NCBI GenBank assembly: GCA_037445225.1
Contig: JBBIKW010000009.1
Coordinates: forward strand, 62,001-126,000
Origin: M3007 sp037445225
Lineage (GTDB): Bacteria; Bacteroidota; Bacteroidia; Chitinophagales; Saprospiraceae
Direction: 5' to 3'
Length of the DNA: 64,000 nt
This document shows, piece after piece, positions 1 through 9,037 of this stretch; the first letter of the stretch is position 1, and each line of letters opens with the position of its first letter. The notes under the pieces are model-generated. The model saw only the letters and a list, made by a program, of their open reading frames with translations. It was not told where the DNA came from and did no database searches. The translations under genes and the position numbers were made by a program.

Positions 1-1
1 C

Positions 2-481
2 TTTGATGGCGACTACTTTGCCCATAACGAGGAGATTGACCTGTGCTGGCGCCTCAAGCGCGCCGGCTACGCCGTTTGGTGTTTCCCACAGGCCGTTGTC
101 TACCACTTAGGCGGCGGGACGCTCGAATACGAACATCCGCGCAAGGTGTTTTTGAACTTTCGCAACAGCCTCTTCACCTTAGTGAAGAACGCCCCTCTTC
201 GACGACTGCTCTGGCTCCTGCCGCTGCGGCTGATCTTAGACGGCGTTGCCGCCGTGCGCTTTCTCCTCAAAGGACAATGGCGCGCCATCGTGGCCATCGC
301 TCAAGCGCATTTTTCCTTTTACCGCCATTTTCCCAACACTTGGCGCAAACGCCGCTCCATACAATCGCTGGTAGAGCGCTGCCGCATCGGCCCTGAAAAC
401 CGGCAGGGTATCTATCGAGGCAGTATTGTCTTCGACTACTATCTGCGCCGCATTCGGCGCTTTAGTCGGCTCCGCCTCTGA
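2..481 (+). CDS. Glycosyltransferase family 2, C-terminal part (5' end outside window)
   Basis: The reading frame is open from the first bases of the window and ends at the TGA at 479-481, so the start lies upstream. The visible 159 residues begin with FDGDYFAHNEEIDLCWRLKR, the acceptor/catalytic-base region of GT-A fold family 2 transferases, where the acidic pair EE/D followed by W-R is typical. This is followed by a VYHLGGGT-like segment and a hydrophobic stretch (LLWLLPLRLILDGVAAVRFLL) that probably anchors the protein to the inner face of the membrane. The product probably transfers a sugar from a nucleotide donor to a surface polysaccharide or glycolipid; donor and acceptor cannot be told. 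The family assignment is fairly secure. Confidence 0.8.
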   Translation, partial: FDGDYFAHNEEIDLCWRLKRAGYAVWCFPQAVVYHLGGGTLEYEHPRKVFLNFRNSLFTLVKNAPLRRLLWLLPLRLILDGVAAVRFLLKGQWRAIVAIAQAHFSFYRHFPNTWRKRRSIQSLVERCRIGPENRQGIYRGSIVFDYYLRRIRRFSRLRL

Positions 482-548
482 GGGAAGCGCACTCCTCCGT
501 TAATGACGCGCTTAACTTTACCCTCCCTGCCACATCGGATCGGTATCT

Positions 549-1271
549 ATGCAAAAACCTATCTTACTATACGAAGACGAAGCCGTACTGGTGGTCCACA
601 AGCCGGCCGGCTTGCTGACCATAGCCGACCGCTTTGGCGACACCGAAAACCTGCGGCACTGGTTGGAGGTGCGCTTTGGAAAAGTGTGGGTAGTCCATCG
701 GCTCGACCGGGAGACCAGCGGCGTAGTGTGCTTTGCCCGCACGGAGGCAGCGCATCGGCACCTATCGCAGCAATTCGAGCGACACGCCGTGGAAAAGAGC
801 TATTTAGCGGTGCTGAGCGGTGTCGTCCCAGACGGCGCTGGGGCGATTGACCGCCCTATTGCACCTCATCCCAACATAGCGGGCAAAATGATCGTCAGCG
901 CTTCGGGAAAACCCTCCCTCACGCACTACCGCGTGGTAGAGCGCTTCCGCCACTTCACGGTGGTAGAAGCCCAGCTGCACACCGGCCGAACACATCAAGT
1001 GCGTGTACACTTTCAAAGCATCGGCCACCCTTTGGCAGTCGACCCGCTTTACGGCCATCGCTCCGCCCTATACCTCTCCGAAATCAAGGGGAAAAGCTAT
1101 CGCTCCGGCAAATTCAGTGGAGAAGAGCGCCCTTTGATGAGCCGCACCTCCTTACACGCGCAACGGCTGCGCTTCGAACATCCCCTCACCGCCCTCCTCG
1201 TCGAACACTGCGCCGAGCCGCCTAAGGACTTCTGCGCTCTCCTACAACAACTGCGCAAATGGGACAAATAG
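549..1271 (+). CDS. RluA-family RNA pseudouridine synthase
   Basis: The 240-residue product carries the RluA family hallmark HRLDRETSG at residues 50-58, in which Asp53 is the expected catalytic aspartate. The following TGRTHQVRVHFQSIGHPLAVDPLYG block is also characteristic of the family. There is no N-terminal S4 domain, so it is a single-domain enzyme closer in size to TruC/RluA than to RluC/RluD. It should isomerise uridine to pseudouridine in tRNA or rRNA; the target site cannot be read from the sequence. The gene lies 67 bases after the glycosyltransferase on the same strand. The start ATG at 549 leads straight into the conserved N-terminus (ILLYEDEAVLVVHKPAGL). Confidence 0.9.
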   Translation: MQKPILLYEDEAVLVVHKPAGLLTIADRFGDTENLRHWLEVRFGKVWVVHRLDRETSGVVCFARTEAAHRHLSQQFERHAVEKSYLAVLSGVVPDGAGAIDRPIAPHPNIAGKMIVSASGKPSLTHYRVVERFRHFTVVEAQLHTGRTHQVRVHFQSIGHPLAVDPLYGHRSALYLSEIKGKSYRSGKFSGEERPLMSRTSLHAQRLRFEHPLTALLVEHCAEPPKDFCALLQQLRKWDK

Positions 1272-1630
1272 AAATCCCTCACTAATTACAGCGAGGGACT
1301 CTAACCCAAACAAATAAACACAAAAACTACTTGGTGCAATGTTAAGGAGTTTTTCGTCTATTCCCACAACCCCTTTAAAAATATTTTTTAAGAAACCGTA
1401 AAAACTATTGATTTACAATATTTTTCCGGAACAAATGCCGAGCGGAATGGAGGATGGGTGTGAAAAAAGTGACAATTAAGCCGCTATGTGATAAGCTCCG
1501 TTAACTTTATCGGTTTTTGAGGAAAACCGTCGAACTATCGGAGAGACGACGCGCTTTTTCTGCTACTTTTGCGGCGTTTTAACCAAATCTGGTCGGCCAC
1601 GCCATGAGGAAGGCCCGACCAATGCGAATT
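1272..1630. other. Intergenic region upstream of yidC
   Basis: This 359-base, AT-rich stretch has no convincing gene. Just after the pseudouridine synthase stop is a short inverted repeat (TCCCTC...GAGGGA, about 1274-1297) without a U-tract, so it is at best a weak terminator. A second hairpin, CGGTTTT-TGAGG-AAAACCG, occupies 1511-1529. A -7-like box lies at 1564-1571. Confidence 0.5.
1564..1571 (+). promoter_or_regulatory. Bacteroidota-type -7 box upstream of yidC
   Basis: TACTTTTG matches the Bacteroidota sigma-70 -7 consensus TAnnTTTG exactly. It lies 59 bases before the preferred yidC ATG at 1631. No clear -33 TTG is seen at the expected spacing. Confidence 0.5.
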
Positions 1631-3499
1631 ATGGAAGATAGACAAGGTACGTGGAACACCATCATTGGGATGGGGTTGATTTTTCTGTTGGTGTACTTGT
1701 GGATGCAATACGCCGCCCCGCCGCCCTCTCCTTCGACACCGCCCAAGAGCGCGGAGTCGCTGCAAAGCCCGCCGAATGATGTCACCGACGCGACGCCTGC
1801 CATACCCGACACAGGTGTACTGGTGAGTCGATACGGTGTATTGGCTCCTGCTGCTCGCGGCCAAGCGCGCCGAGTGGTATTAGAAAATGAACTGGTGCGC
1901 ATCACTTTCAACACCAAGGGTGGACACATCGAAGAGGTCTTTTTGAAGAAATACTTCAAAAGTCGCCCGGACAGCAGCGGACGCTTGCAGAAGACGCCGG
2001 TGCGCCTGATGGCCAACCCGTCCAATCGCTTCGAGTACTTGGTGCCTGTGGCTGGAGCGCCTAACCGAGTCAGCACGGCTGAACTCTTTTTCGAGCCCAT
2101 ACAGGAGGGGCGGACGGTGATTTTCCGCGCCCTATCGGCCAACGGCGGGTATTTGGAACAGCGCTATGAATTGAGCAAAGACAATTACGAGATAGACTAT
2201 CGGGTGCGAGTGCACCAGCCGGAAAGCGTGTTGGCACTTGGACAGAGAGCGCTTTCGCTGAAATGGACGAACCACCTGGACAAGATGGAGCCCAACGAAG
2301 ACTACGAGCGCACGATGTCGACGGTGTACTTCAAGGCCGACGATAGTTCGCCTGACTACTGCAATTGCCGCAGCAACGACGTCGAATCTTTAGGCGAACG
2401 ACCGGTGCGCTGGTTCAGCCACGCCAACCAGTTCTTCAACACCTCGCTCATCGCGCGCAATTTTGCCTTTGAGGAGTTTACGGGCGAAACCATCATGCGC
2501 ACCAACGACGAGCCCGCGCTGAAAACCCTGCGCACCTCCGCGCGCGTACCGCTATCGGATGGCGAAGCCCACATGACCATCTATGCCGGCCCCAGCGAAT
2601 TTGAACGCCTGCGCGCCTACGGCATCGCCTTAGAAGACATTATACCCTTCGGGTCGAGCATCTTCGGGGCTATCAACCGATGGGTGATTCACCCGCTCTT
2701 CGATGGCTTAGCGCGCTTTATCGGTAGCGCCGGCATCATCATCTTGGTGCTGACCCTCATTGTCAAACTGTTGCTGTATCCACTGACGTACCGCATCGTG
2801 TACAATCAGGCCAAGATGGCCGCCCTAAAGCCCAAGATCGACGAGCTGCGCAAGAAGTACGGCGACGACCAACAGACGCTCTCCATGGAGACGATGAAGC
2901 TGTATTCCGAATTCAAAGTCAACCCGTTGGGCGGCTGTCTGCCGGTCTTGTTGCAAATGCCCATATGGTTTGCCCTGTATCGATTCTTCCCCGCTGCCAT
3001 TGAATTTCGGCAAGCGGGCTTCTTGTGGGCCGACGACCTGTCGAGCTACGACGTGGCCGTGCGCTTGCCTTTCCACATCTGGGGTTTGGGCAGCCACTTG
3101 AGCGCTTTCACGCTTATTTGGGTAGTTACCACACTGTGGTACACCTGGTATTCGATGCGCCAGATGGACAGCGCCGCTATGGGCAACAGCGAGCAGATGC
3201 GCATCATGAAGTACATGCAGTACGGCATGCCCATCATGTTTATGTTCTTTTTTAACACCTTTGCTTCTGGCTTGACGCTGTACCTGTGCTTCAGCAATTT
3301 GCTCAACATTGGCCAAACGTTCTTCACCAAGGCTTTCCTCATCGATCACGAGAAGATCAAAAAGCAGCTCGAGGCCAACAAGAATCGCCCGCGCAAGGCG
3401 GGCGGTTGGCGCGACCGCTTAGAGGCGGCCATGCGCGAACAGCAGCGGTTGCGTGAAGAACAAGTCAAACGCGAACAACAGCGAAAAAAGGCTAAGTAG
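1631..3499 (+). CDS. yidC: Membrane protein insertase YidC
   Basis: YidC inserts and folds inner-membrane proteins, alone or with the Sec translocon. The protein starts MEDRQGTWNTIIGMGLIFLL: a short cytoplasmic N-terminus followed by the first membrane segment, as in other Gram-negative YidC proteins. In-frame ATGs exist at 1604 and 1622, but 1631 gives the usual N-terminus. A large periplasmic domain of about 320 residues follows. The conserved membrane core begins near SAGIIILVLTLIVKLLLYPLTYR and contains NPLGGCLPVLLQMPIWFALYRF and a segment ending ASGLTLYLCFSNLLNIGQTFF. The C-terminus is a strongly basic tail rich in R, K and Q, as expected for ribosome contact. The length of 622 residues is typical. 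It is followed 57 bases later by a T9SS cargo gene that is probably independent. Confidence 0.97.
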   Translation: MEDRQGTWNTIIGMGLIFLLVYLWMQYAAPPPSPSTPPKSAESLQSPPNDVTDATPAIPDTGVLVSRYGVLAPAARGQARRVVLENELVRITFNTKGGHIEEVFLKKYFKSRPDSSGRLQKTPVRLMANPSNRFEYLVPVAGAPNRVSTAELFFEPIQEGRTVIFRALSANGGYLEQRYELSKDNYEIDYRVRVHQPESVLALGQRALSLKWTNHLDKMEPNEDYERTMSTVYFKADDSSPDYCNCRSNDVESLGERPVRWFSHANQFFNTSLIARNFAFEEFTGETIMRTNDEPALKTLRTSARVPLSDGEAHMTIYAGPSEFERLRAYGIALEDIIPFGSSIFGAINRWVIHPLFDGLARFIGSAGIIILVLTLIVKLLLYPLTYRIVYNQAKMAALKPKIDELRKKYGDDQQTLSMETMKLYSEFKVNPLGGCLPVLLQMPIWFALYRFFPAAIEFRQAGFLWADDLSSYDVAVRLPFHIWGLGSHLSAFTLIWVVTTLWYTWYSMRQMDSAAMGNSEQMRIMKYMQYGMPIMFMFFFNTFASGLTLYLCFSNLLNIGQTFFTKAFLIDHEKIKKQLEANKNRPRKAGGWRDRLEAAMREQQRLREEQVKREQQRKKAK

Positions 3500-3556
3500 C
3501 GGCAAGAGTGCTGCAGCCTGTACCTTTCGAATACACGCGTTATAAAATTCATCAAG

Positions 3557-4663
3557 ATGCGCTTCATCCCTCTCCTTTCCGCCTGGGGCTGCGTATTTTC
3601 GTTCGGGACGCAAGCCCAAGTATACACGCCGGTCTTCCCTTCTTTGAGCGGAACGCCTCTTTACCAAGCGCTCGTGAATGCCTACAAGCCTACCTCGGTG
3701 CTGAGCTACGCCAACGCCCGCGACACGCTCTTTGCCCGCGTCTTTTCGGTGGATGACGACAGCGTGCGCTGCGTCTACACCGAACACGCCTTGTACTTAG
3801 ATCGCACCCAGAACCCTCGCCAGTACTTGTATCAAAACGGCAGCTCGTTAGGCATCAATACCGAGCACGTCTATCCGCAATCGAAGGGGGCCGGCAGCGG
3901 CAACGCCCGCAGCGATATGCACCACCTATACCCAGCGCGAAACCCGGTCAATACCGCCCGCAGCAACAAGCCCTTCGCTGAAATCCCCGACGAGCAAACC
4001 AACCAGTGGTTCTACCGAACCGCTATCTTCACCACTCCACCTACGGAGCACCGAGACGCCTACAGCGAGTCGAACGGCAACACCTTTGAGCCGCGCGAAG
4101 CGGTCAAGGGCGACATCGCCCGCGCGGTGTTCTACTTCTACACGATGTACACGGCAGAAGCCCTCAACGCCGACCCAAACTTTTTCGAGCAGCAGCGCCC
4201 TACCCTTTGCCAGTGGCATTACCAAGACCGAGCCGACTCGGCCGAGCTGCGGAAGACCTGGCGCATCGCTCCATATCAGGAAAATAAGCCCAACCCCTTT
4301 ATCCTGGATTGCACCTTAGCGCGCCGGCTGTATTGCCCCGACCTGCCCGACAACTGCCAGTTTACTTCTGCTCCAGCGCCTTCACCAGCGGCGTTGCGGC
4401 TTCGGTTTATGCCCAACCCATGGACAGGGCCTGGCCGAGTGGAGATGATACTACCTAAAGACGGCAGCGTGCGCTTACAGCTCCTTTCTCCGCTAGGGCA
4501 AGTGCTTGCCACCTGGTCAGTAGACCAAGCGCCAGCCGGCCCCTTCTCCTTGGAAGTGGAAAAACCCCTTAGTTTAGCGGCCGGAATAGTCTTCTTAGAA
4601 GCGATAGTGTGGCAAAATGGTCAACCTATCCGAGTCACCATGCCTGTAATAGTCACTCCTTGA
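3557..4663 (+). CDS. Secreted endonuclease I family nuclease with T9SS sorting domain
   Basis: The 368-residue product begins with a signal peptide (MRFIPLLSAWGCVFSFGTQAQ). The catalytic core of the endonuclease I / NucM family is clear: NTEHVYPQS at residues 101-109 and SDMHHLYPARNPVNTARSN at 119-137, the beta-beta-alpha metal finger with its His and Asn ligands. It should cut DNA or RNA non-specifically outside the cell. The last 80 or so residues (LRFMPNPWTGPGRVEM onward) look like a type A T9SS C-terminal sorting domain, with the FMPNPW start and several beta strands. Export through the Sec system and then the T9SS is therefore likely. A nutritional or biofilm role is inference. Confidence 0.88.
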   Translation: MRFIPLLSAWGCVFSFGTQAQVYTPVFPSLSGTPLYQALVNAYKPTSVLSYANARDTLFARVFSVDDDSVRCVYTEHALYLDRTQNPRQYLYQNGSSLGINTEHVYPQSKGAGSGNARSDMHHLYPARNPVNTARSNKPFAEIPDEQTNQWFYRTAIFTTPPTEHRDAYSESNGNTFEPREAVKGDIARAVFYFYTMYTAEALNADPNFFEQQRPTLCQWHYQDRADSAELRKTWRIAPYQENKPNPFILDCTLARRLYCPDLPDNCQFTSAPAPSPAALRLRFMPNPWTGPGRVEMILPKDGSVRLQLLSPLGQVLATWSVDQAPAGPFSLEVEKPLSLAAGIVFLEAIVWQNGQPIRVTMPVIVTP

Positions 4664-4702
4664 CACACGCCACAGAGACCTTTCACACCAACCTTGACCT
4701 TC

Positions 4703-5365
4703 ATGATCGACCTGCTTACGCAATTTTTCGATTTTATCCGCCATTTAGACATCCACTTAGAGGCCATTATGCGCGAGTACCAGCTGCTGACTTACCTACT
4801 GTTGGCGCTGATCATCTTCTGTGAGACGGGCTTAGTCGTGACCCCTTTTTTGCCGGGCGATTCCCTGCTGTTTGCGGCAGGCGCCATCACAGCGAAAACC
4901 GGCATCCTCAACGTCTGGTTGCTCATTCCCATCCTATTCTGCGCGGCTATCTTAGGCGACAACACCAATTATTTCTTTGGCAAATTCTTGGGAGATCGAG
5001 TTTTCACGCGCGACTATTGGTTTATCAAGCGCAAGCACGTGGAGCGGACGCAACAGTTTTACGAAAAATACGGCGGACGAACCTTGGTCATTGCTCGTTT
5101 CGTGCCCATCGTGCGCACCTTTGCGCCGTTTGTGGCCGGCGTAGGGCAAATGCGCTATCGGCGCTTTATCGGCTACTGTATTGGAGGCGGCATCCTGTGG
5201 GTAACCAGCCTGACACTGGCAGGGTACTATTTTGGGCAAATTCCCGTGGTGAAGAACAACTTTGAAATCGTCGTCTTTGCCATCATCGCCGTATCGCTGA
5301 TGCCGGTGGCTTTCGAGTTTATTCGCAACAGTCCGCTCATGCCGCGGCGCAACTTTCTCCAGTAA
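4703..5365 (+). CDS. DedA/VTT-family membrane protein
   Basis: The 220-residue integral membrane protein carries the DedA signature: VTPFLPGDSLLFAAGA near residue 45, then GDNTNYFFGKFLGDRVF, then ARFVPIVRTFAPFVAGVGQM, whose conserved Arg and Pro lie in the re-entrant region. DedA proteins act as lipid-carrier flippases or scramblases, for example recycling undecaprenyl phosphate, and affect envelope homeostasis. The ATG at 4703 is preferred over a TTG nine bases upstream. The gene ends 25 bases before a family 4 glycosyltransferase on the same strand, which suggests co-transcription and fits a shared role in envelope polysaccharide assembly, though that is inference. Confidence 0.93.
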   Translation: MIDLLTQFFDFIRHLDIHLEAIMREYQLLTYLLLALIIFCETGLVVTPFLPGDSLLFAAGAITAKTGILNVWLLIPILFCAAILGDNTNYFFGKFLGDRVFTRDYWFIKRKHVERTQQFYEKYGGRTLVIARFVPIVRTFAPFVAGVGQMRYRRFIGYCIGGGILWVTSLTLAGYYFGQIPVVKNNFEIVVFAIIAVSLMPVAFEFIRNSPLMPRRNFLQ

Positions 5366-5390
5366 AGCTCAGCTGGTCAGACGGCTTCCC

Positions 5391-6557
5391 ATGCGCGTAC
5401 TGCATCTGTTTGATTATTACCTACCCACAACGCTTAATTGGGTGAGCTATTTGCTGCGCGCTTTGCCCGAGGGGTGGGTCGAAGTGGGTGCACCTTGGAT
5501 TATCCGCGGAGCACTGTGGTACCCTTCGTTTCGGGCGTACCGCAACCCGCTGCAAATACCACCATTTTGGAATGCGCGTGCGGAAGAGGCCTTTCCTAGG
5601 ATTAGGCATCTTCTGACGCGCTCACAGCGCTTTTTACCTACCTATGCCTACTGGCTGGCTGGGCGACTTCACGCGGACCGGCCCGACGTGCTGCATGCGC
5701 ATTTTGGCCCAGTGGGATGCCGGTATCTTGCCCTGGCACAGCGGCTGAGGCGGCCGCTAGTGGTGACGTTTTACGGCTTCGATTACGAAAAAATACTAAA
5801 CAATCGGCCGAGTTTTCGGCAGAAGTATCGGCGCTTGTTCGAGAGCGCTGCTTACCTCGTTGTCGCCAGCGCGTTTGGAGCGGAGCGCCTTCATGCGATA
5901 GGCTGTCCAATTCATAAGATTGCCATTGTTCCGACTGGACTCGACCTGTCTGTGTTCGTTTTTCGGCGGCGAAAAAAGCCCGCCGGCAAGTTGCGCCTGC
6001 TGCAAGTAGCTACATTTACGCCTAAGAAGGGTCACCTAACTACCTTAGAAGCTTTTCGCTTAGCCCGTGCGCGCTGTCCCGGTCTGCACCTAACGTTGGC
6101 CGGCGAGCGCCTCGACGCTCGGCTGTGTCGCCAAGTGTCGGACTACCTCCGCACCCACCATCTGGAGGACGCTGTCTCTTGGATAGGAACCATTGCCCAT
6201 GAGCAGATGCCCGCCTTTCTAACGGAGTTCGATGCGGTCATCCACCCTAGCCAACGCGCTGCCGACGGCGACCACGAAGCCTCCCCACTGGCGCTGATCG
6301 AGGCACAAGCGGTGGGGCTGCCCGTGCTGAGCACGCGCCACGCCGATATTCCGCTGCTGGTGGCGCACGAGCGCACCGGCCTGCTGGTGCCGGAGGGCGA
6401 TGCCGCTGCCCTGGCCGACGCCGTACGGCGCTTCTACGAGATGGACGACGAAGCGTATCAAGCGTTCGCCTCGCGCGCCCGTGCCCACGTGGAAGCGCAC
6501 TTTGACGTGCGCCGCAGCGCCCAACGGTTGCGGCAGCTGTATGAGTCCATCCTTTGA
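5391..6557 (+). CDS. Glycosyltransferase family 4 (GT-B fold)
   Basis: The 388-residue protein has the two Rossmann-like halves of a GT-B transferase. The donor-binding C-terminal half begins around GKLRLLQVATFTPKKGHLTTLEAF. It includes HPSQRAADGDHEASPLALIEAQAVGLPVLST, which contains the E-x7-E arrangement of family 4 (EASPLALIE). It should add a sugar from a nucleotide donor to a lipid or polysaccharide acceptor on the cytoplasmic side of the membrane. There is no signal peptide. It follows the DedA gene closely. The specific sugar cannot be deduced. Confidence 0.9.
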   Translation: MRVLHLFDYYLPTTLNWVSYLLRALPEGWVEVGAPWIIRGALWYPSFRAYRNPLQIPPFWNARAEEAFPRIRHLLTRSQRFLPTYAYWLAGRLHADRPDVLHAHFGPVGCRYLALAQRLRRPLVVTFYGFDYEKILNNRPSFRQKYRRLFESAAYLVVASAFGAERLHAIGCPIHKIAIVPTGLDLSVFVFRRRKKPAGKLRLLQVATFTPKKGHLTTLEAFRLARARCPGLHLTLAGERLDARLCRQVSDYLRTHHLEDAVSWIGTIAHEQMPAFLTEFDAVIHPSQRAADGDHEASPLALIEAQAVGLPVLSTRHADIPLLVAHERTGLLVPEGDAAALADAVRRFYEMDDEAYQAFASRARAHVEAHFDVRRSAQRLRQLYESIL

Positions 6558-6582
6558 CGCAAGTGATTTTTCCGAAACGACC

Positions 6583-6590
6583 TATATTTG
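6583..6590 (+). promoter_or_regulatory. Bacteroidota-type -7 box ahead of the TPP riboswitch
   Basis: TATATTTG is an exact match to TAnnTTTG. It lies seven bases before the first paired base of the TPP aptamer, so the transcript would begin almost exactly at the riboswitch. This spacing is strong circumstantial support for both elements. Confidence 0.7.
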
Positions 6591-6596
6591 CGCCAT

Positions 6597-6670
6597 CTCA
6601 TTGGGGTGCCTCTTGGAGGCTGAGATCATACCCATCGAACCTGCCCGGGTAATGCCGGGAAGGGAATGAG
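6597..6670 (+). promoter_or_regulatory. TPP (thiamin pyrophosphate) riboswitch
   Basis: The aptamer is closed by helix CTCATT (6597-6602) with AATGAG (6665-6670). Inside are the conserved elements in order: GGGGTGCC, then GGCTGAGAT, then ACCCATCGAACCTG, then CCGGGTAATGCCGGGAAGGGA. GGCTGAGA and CGAACCTG form the conserved cores that bind the pyrimidine and pyrophosphate parts of TPP. About 75 bases separate it from the receptor ATG at 6746. That stretch can form small hairpins, such as CCGAA-acccc-TTCGG near 6697-6711, but has no U-tract, so control of translation initiation is more likely than termination. Confidence 0.95.
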
Positions 6671-6745
6671 GAGGGTAGAAGCATCACCAACGCGACCGAA
6701 ACCCCTTCGGAAGCGGATGTTTCACCAAAATGTTTTCTTCACACC

Positions 6746-9037
6746 ATGTTTTTGTTGTCTTTCAAGAGACAGCTCGCGCTCTGCGGGCTGGGAGCCCTCT
6801 GTTGGCCCTTAACCTCGCTGCTTTCCCAAACCCCTGACACCTTAAAAAATGCTTCGGACTCGTTGGCAGCACAAGCGCTGCGCACGGTGGTCATTCAAGC
6901 CACGCGAGCGGGCAGTAAGGCTCCGGTGCCGCACACCAACGTCACCGATGCGGCCATTGCCCGCACCTATCACGCCCAGGACATGCCTTTCTTACTGACG
7001 GGCATTCCTTCCCTGGTCGAGACCTCGGATGCAGGTACGGGTATCGGCTACACCAGCATGCGCATCCGCGGCAGCGACCAGACGCGCATCAACGTCACTC
7101 TCAACGGCATTCCCCTCAACGATGCAGAGAGCCAAAACGTGTTTTGGGTAGACTTGCCCGACTTGGCCGCCTCCGCAGCAGAGGTGCAGGTACAGCGCGG
7201 GGTGGGGCTAAGCACTAACGGCGCCGGCGCCTTTGGCGCTACGGTCAACATTGACCTGTCGCGCATTGAAGCAGAACCCTTCGCGCGGCTGACCAACACG
7301 GTGGGTGCCTTCAACACGCGCAAGCATTCGGCCTACGTGGGCTCTGGGCTGCTCCCCAACGGCTTCGCCTTCAGCGGGCGCCTGTCGCAGATTGCCTCCG
7401 ACGGCTACGTAGACCGAGCCAGCGCCAACTTGCGCTCTTATCACTTGATGAGCGCCTACGTAGGCGAGCGACAGTCGCTACAGGTACACCTGCTGTCGGG
7501 ACACGAGCGCACCTATCAGGCGTGGTATGGCCTTCCCGCCCAGTACTTGGGCATCGACAGCCTGCGCACGTTCAACATCGCCGGCACCGAGCGCCCCGGC
7601 GAACCCTACCCCGACGAGGTGGACGACTACACCCAACGCCACTACCTCCTTCACTACAAGCGAACCATAGGCTTGGGAGTGGACCTGCAGCTCAACGGCC
7701 ACTATACGCGCGGCTTCGGATTCTACGAGCAATACAAGGCAAACCAATCTTATGCCGATTATGGCCTGACACCGCCGGCAGTAGGAGGCATAGATCGGAC
7801 GGACTTAGTGCGCCGGCGCTGGTTAGACAATCACTTCTACGGCACGACGTTTGCCCTGCGCTGGTCGCCCCCAGTGAATCCGCCCAGCCTAAATGCTCCA
7901 CCCGTATTGATGTTGGGCGGCGGCTGGAACCGCTACGTCGGACGCCACTTCGGCGAGGTCATCTGGGCGCAATTCGACATCCCCAAAGACCACATCTACT
8001 ACGACAACGATGCCGACAAGCGCGACGGCAATGTGTACGGCCGGATAGACTTCTTCTTTAAACGAGGCATCTCCGCACTCTTAGACCTGCAATACCGAAC
8101 GGTGTCCTATTCCTTTTTGGGCTACGACCAAAATCAGAACAACGTCGAACAGTCGGTGCGCCTGCACTTTTTCAACCCTAAAGCTGGCGTGCATTGGCAG
8201 TTTCACCCGATGTGGGCAGCCTACGCCTTTTTTGGCGTAGGTCATCGCGAGCCCAACCGAGATGACTACACCCAGTCTACGCCGAACAGCCGGCCGCGCC
8301 CCGAGCGCTTGTACAACTGGGAAGGAGGGTTGAGGTACCGAAACCACACTGCTCAAGCTTCGATTAACGCCTTCCTTATGGACTATCGCGACCAGCTGGC
8401 CTTGGATGGCCGCATCAACGACGTGGGCGCTTACATCCGCACCAATGTGCCGCGCAGCTATCGGGCCGGCATTGAAGTGGAAGGGCTGTGGAATATCTCT
8501 CCGCGCTTTACTCTCAGCGCAAGCGCCAGCGTCAGCCAAAACAAGGTGCGCGAATTTGTCGAATACCGCGACAACTGGGACACCGGCACACAAGAAGCCG
8601 TCGTCTTCCGCAACACCGACCTCGCTTTCTCTCCCCCCGTGATCGGGCGGGCGGAGTTCAGCTGGTCGGTTTTACCCGCCCGTGCAAAACACCACTTGCT
8701 CCTCTCTTTGGCCGGCAAGTACGTAGGGCGGCAATTTTTGGACAACACGAGCAACCCGAACACCGTCTTGCCGGCATTCTTTTTCGCTGACCTGCGATTC
8801 AATTACGACCTCGAACGCTTCATAGGGCGGCGCATCGCTCTGGTGGTGAGCATCAACAACCTCTTCGATGCGCGCTTTGCCAACAACGGCTGGGTATACC
8901 GCTACATTTCCAACGGATACGATGCCCGACCCGACGACCCGTACACGCGCTTAGAGGGCAACGGTGTCTACCACCAGGCAGGCTTCTTCCCTCAAGCCGG
9001 GCGCAACGCCATGGCTACGTTAGTGCTGGCTTTTTGA
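6746..9037 (+). CDS. TonB-dependent receptor under TPP riboswitch control, probable thiamin uptake
   Basis: The 763-residue product begins with a signal peptide (MFLLSFKRQLALCGLGALCW...SLLSQ). A TonB-box-like segment follows (LRTVVIQATRA), then a plug domain with YTSMRIRGSDQTRINVTLNGIPLNDAESQ and VQVQRGVGLSTNGAGAFGATVN. The rest is a long series of amphipathic beta strands ending in a terminal Phe, as in outer-membrane barrels. It should take a ligand across the outer membrane using energy from TonB-ExbBD. The TPP riboswitch immediately upstream argues that the ligand is thiamin or a thiamin precursor; riboswitch-controlled receptors of this kind are known in Bacteroides. No thiamin biosynthesis gene or inner-membrane thiamin transporter is adjacent on this strand. 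The last 18 bases overlap the convergent MFS gene. Confidence 0.92.
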   Translation: MFLLSFKRQLALCGLGALCWPLTSLLSQTPDTLKNASDSLAAQALRTVVIQATRAGSKAPVPHTNVTDAAIARTYHAQDMPFLLTGIPSLVETSDAGTGIGYTSMRIRGSDQTRINVTLNGIPLNDAESQNVFWVDLPDLAASAAEVQVQRGVGLSTNGAGAFGATVNIDLSRIEAEPFARLTNTVGAFNTRKHSAYVGSGLLPNGFAFSGRLSQIASDGYVDRASANLRSYHLMSAYVGERQSLQVHLLSGHERTYQAWYGLPAQYLGIDSLRTFNIAGTERPGEPYPDEVDDYTQRHYLLHYKRTIGLGVDLQLNGHYTRGFGFYEQYKANQSYADYGLTPPAVGGIDRTDLVRRRWLDNHFYGTTFALRWSPPVNPPSLNAPPVLMLGGGWNRYVGRHFGEVIWAQFDIPKDHIYYDNDADKRDGNVYGRIDFFFKRGISALLDLQYRTVSYSFLGYDQNQNNVEQSVRLHFFNPKAGVHWQFHPMWAAYAFFGVGHREPNRDDYTQSTPNSRPRPERLYNWEGGLRYRNHTAQASINAFLMDYRDQLALDGRINDVGAYIRTNVPRSYRAGIEVEGLWNISPRFTLSASASVSQNKVREFVEYRDNWDTGTQEAVVFRNTDLAFSPPVIGRAEFSWSVLPARAKHHLLLSLAGKYVGRQFLDNTSNPNTVLPAFFFADLRFNYDLERFIGRRIALVVSINNLFDARFANNGWVYRYISNGYDARPDDPYTRLEGNGVYHQAGFFPQAGRNAMATLVLAF

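Noticed and set aside
1511..1529. Hairpin CGGTTTT-TGAGG-AAAACCG upstream of yidC as a terminator or riboswitch.
   Set aside because: It has no U-tract, no recognisable aptamer core, and lies upstream of the -7 box. It is too short and AT-rich to interpret.
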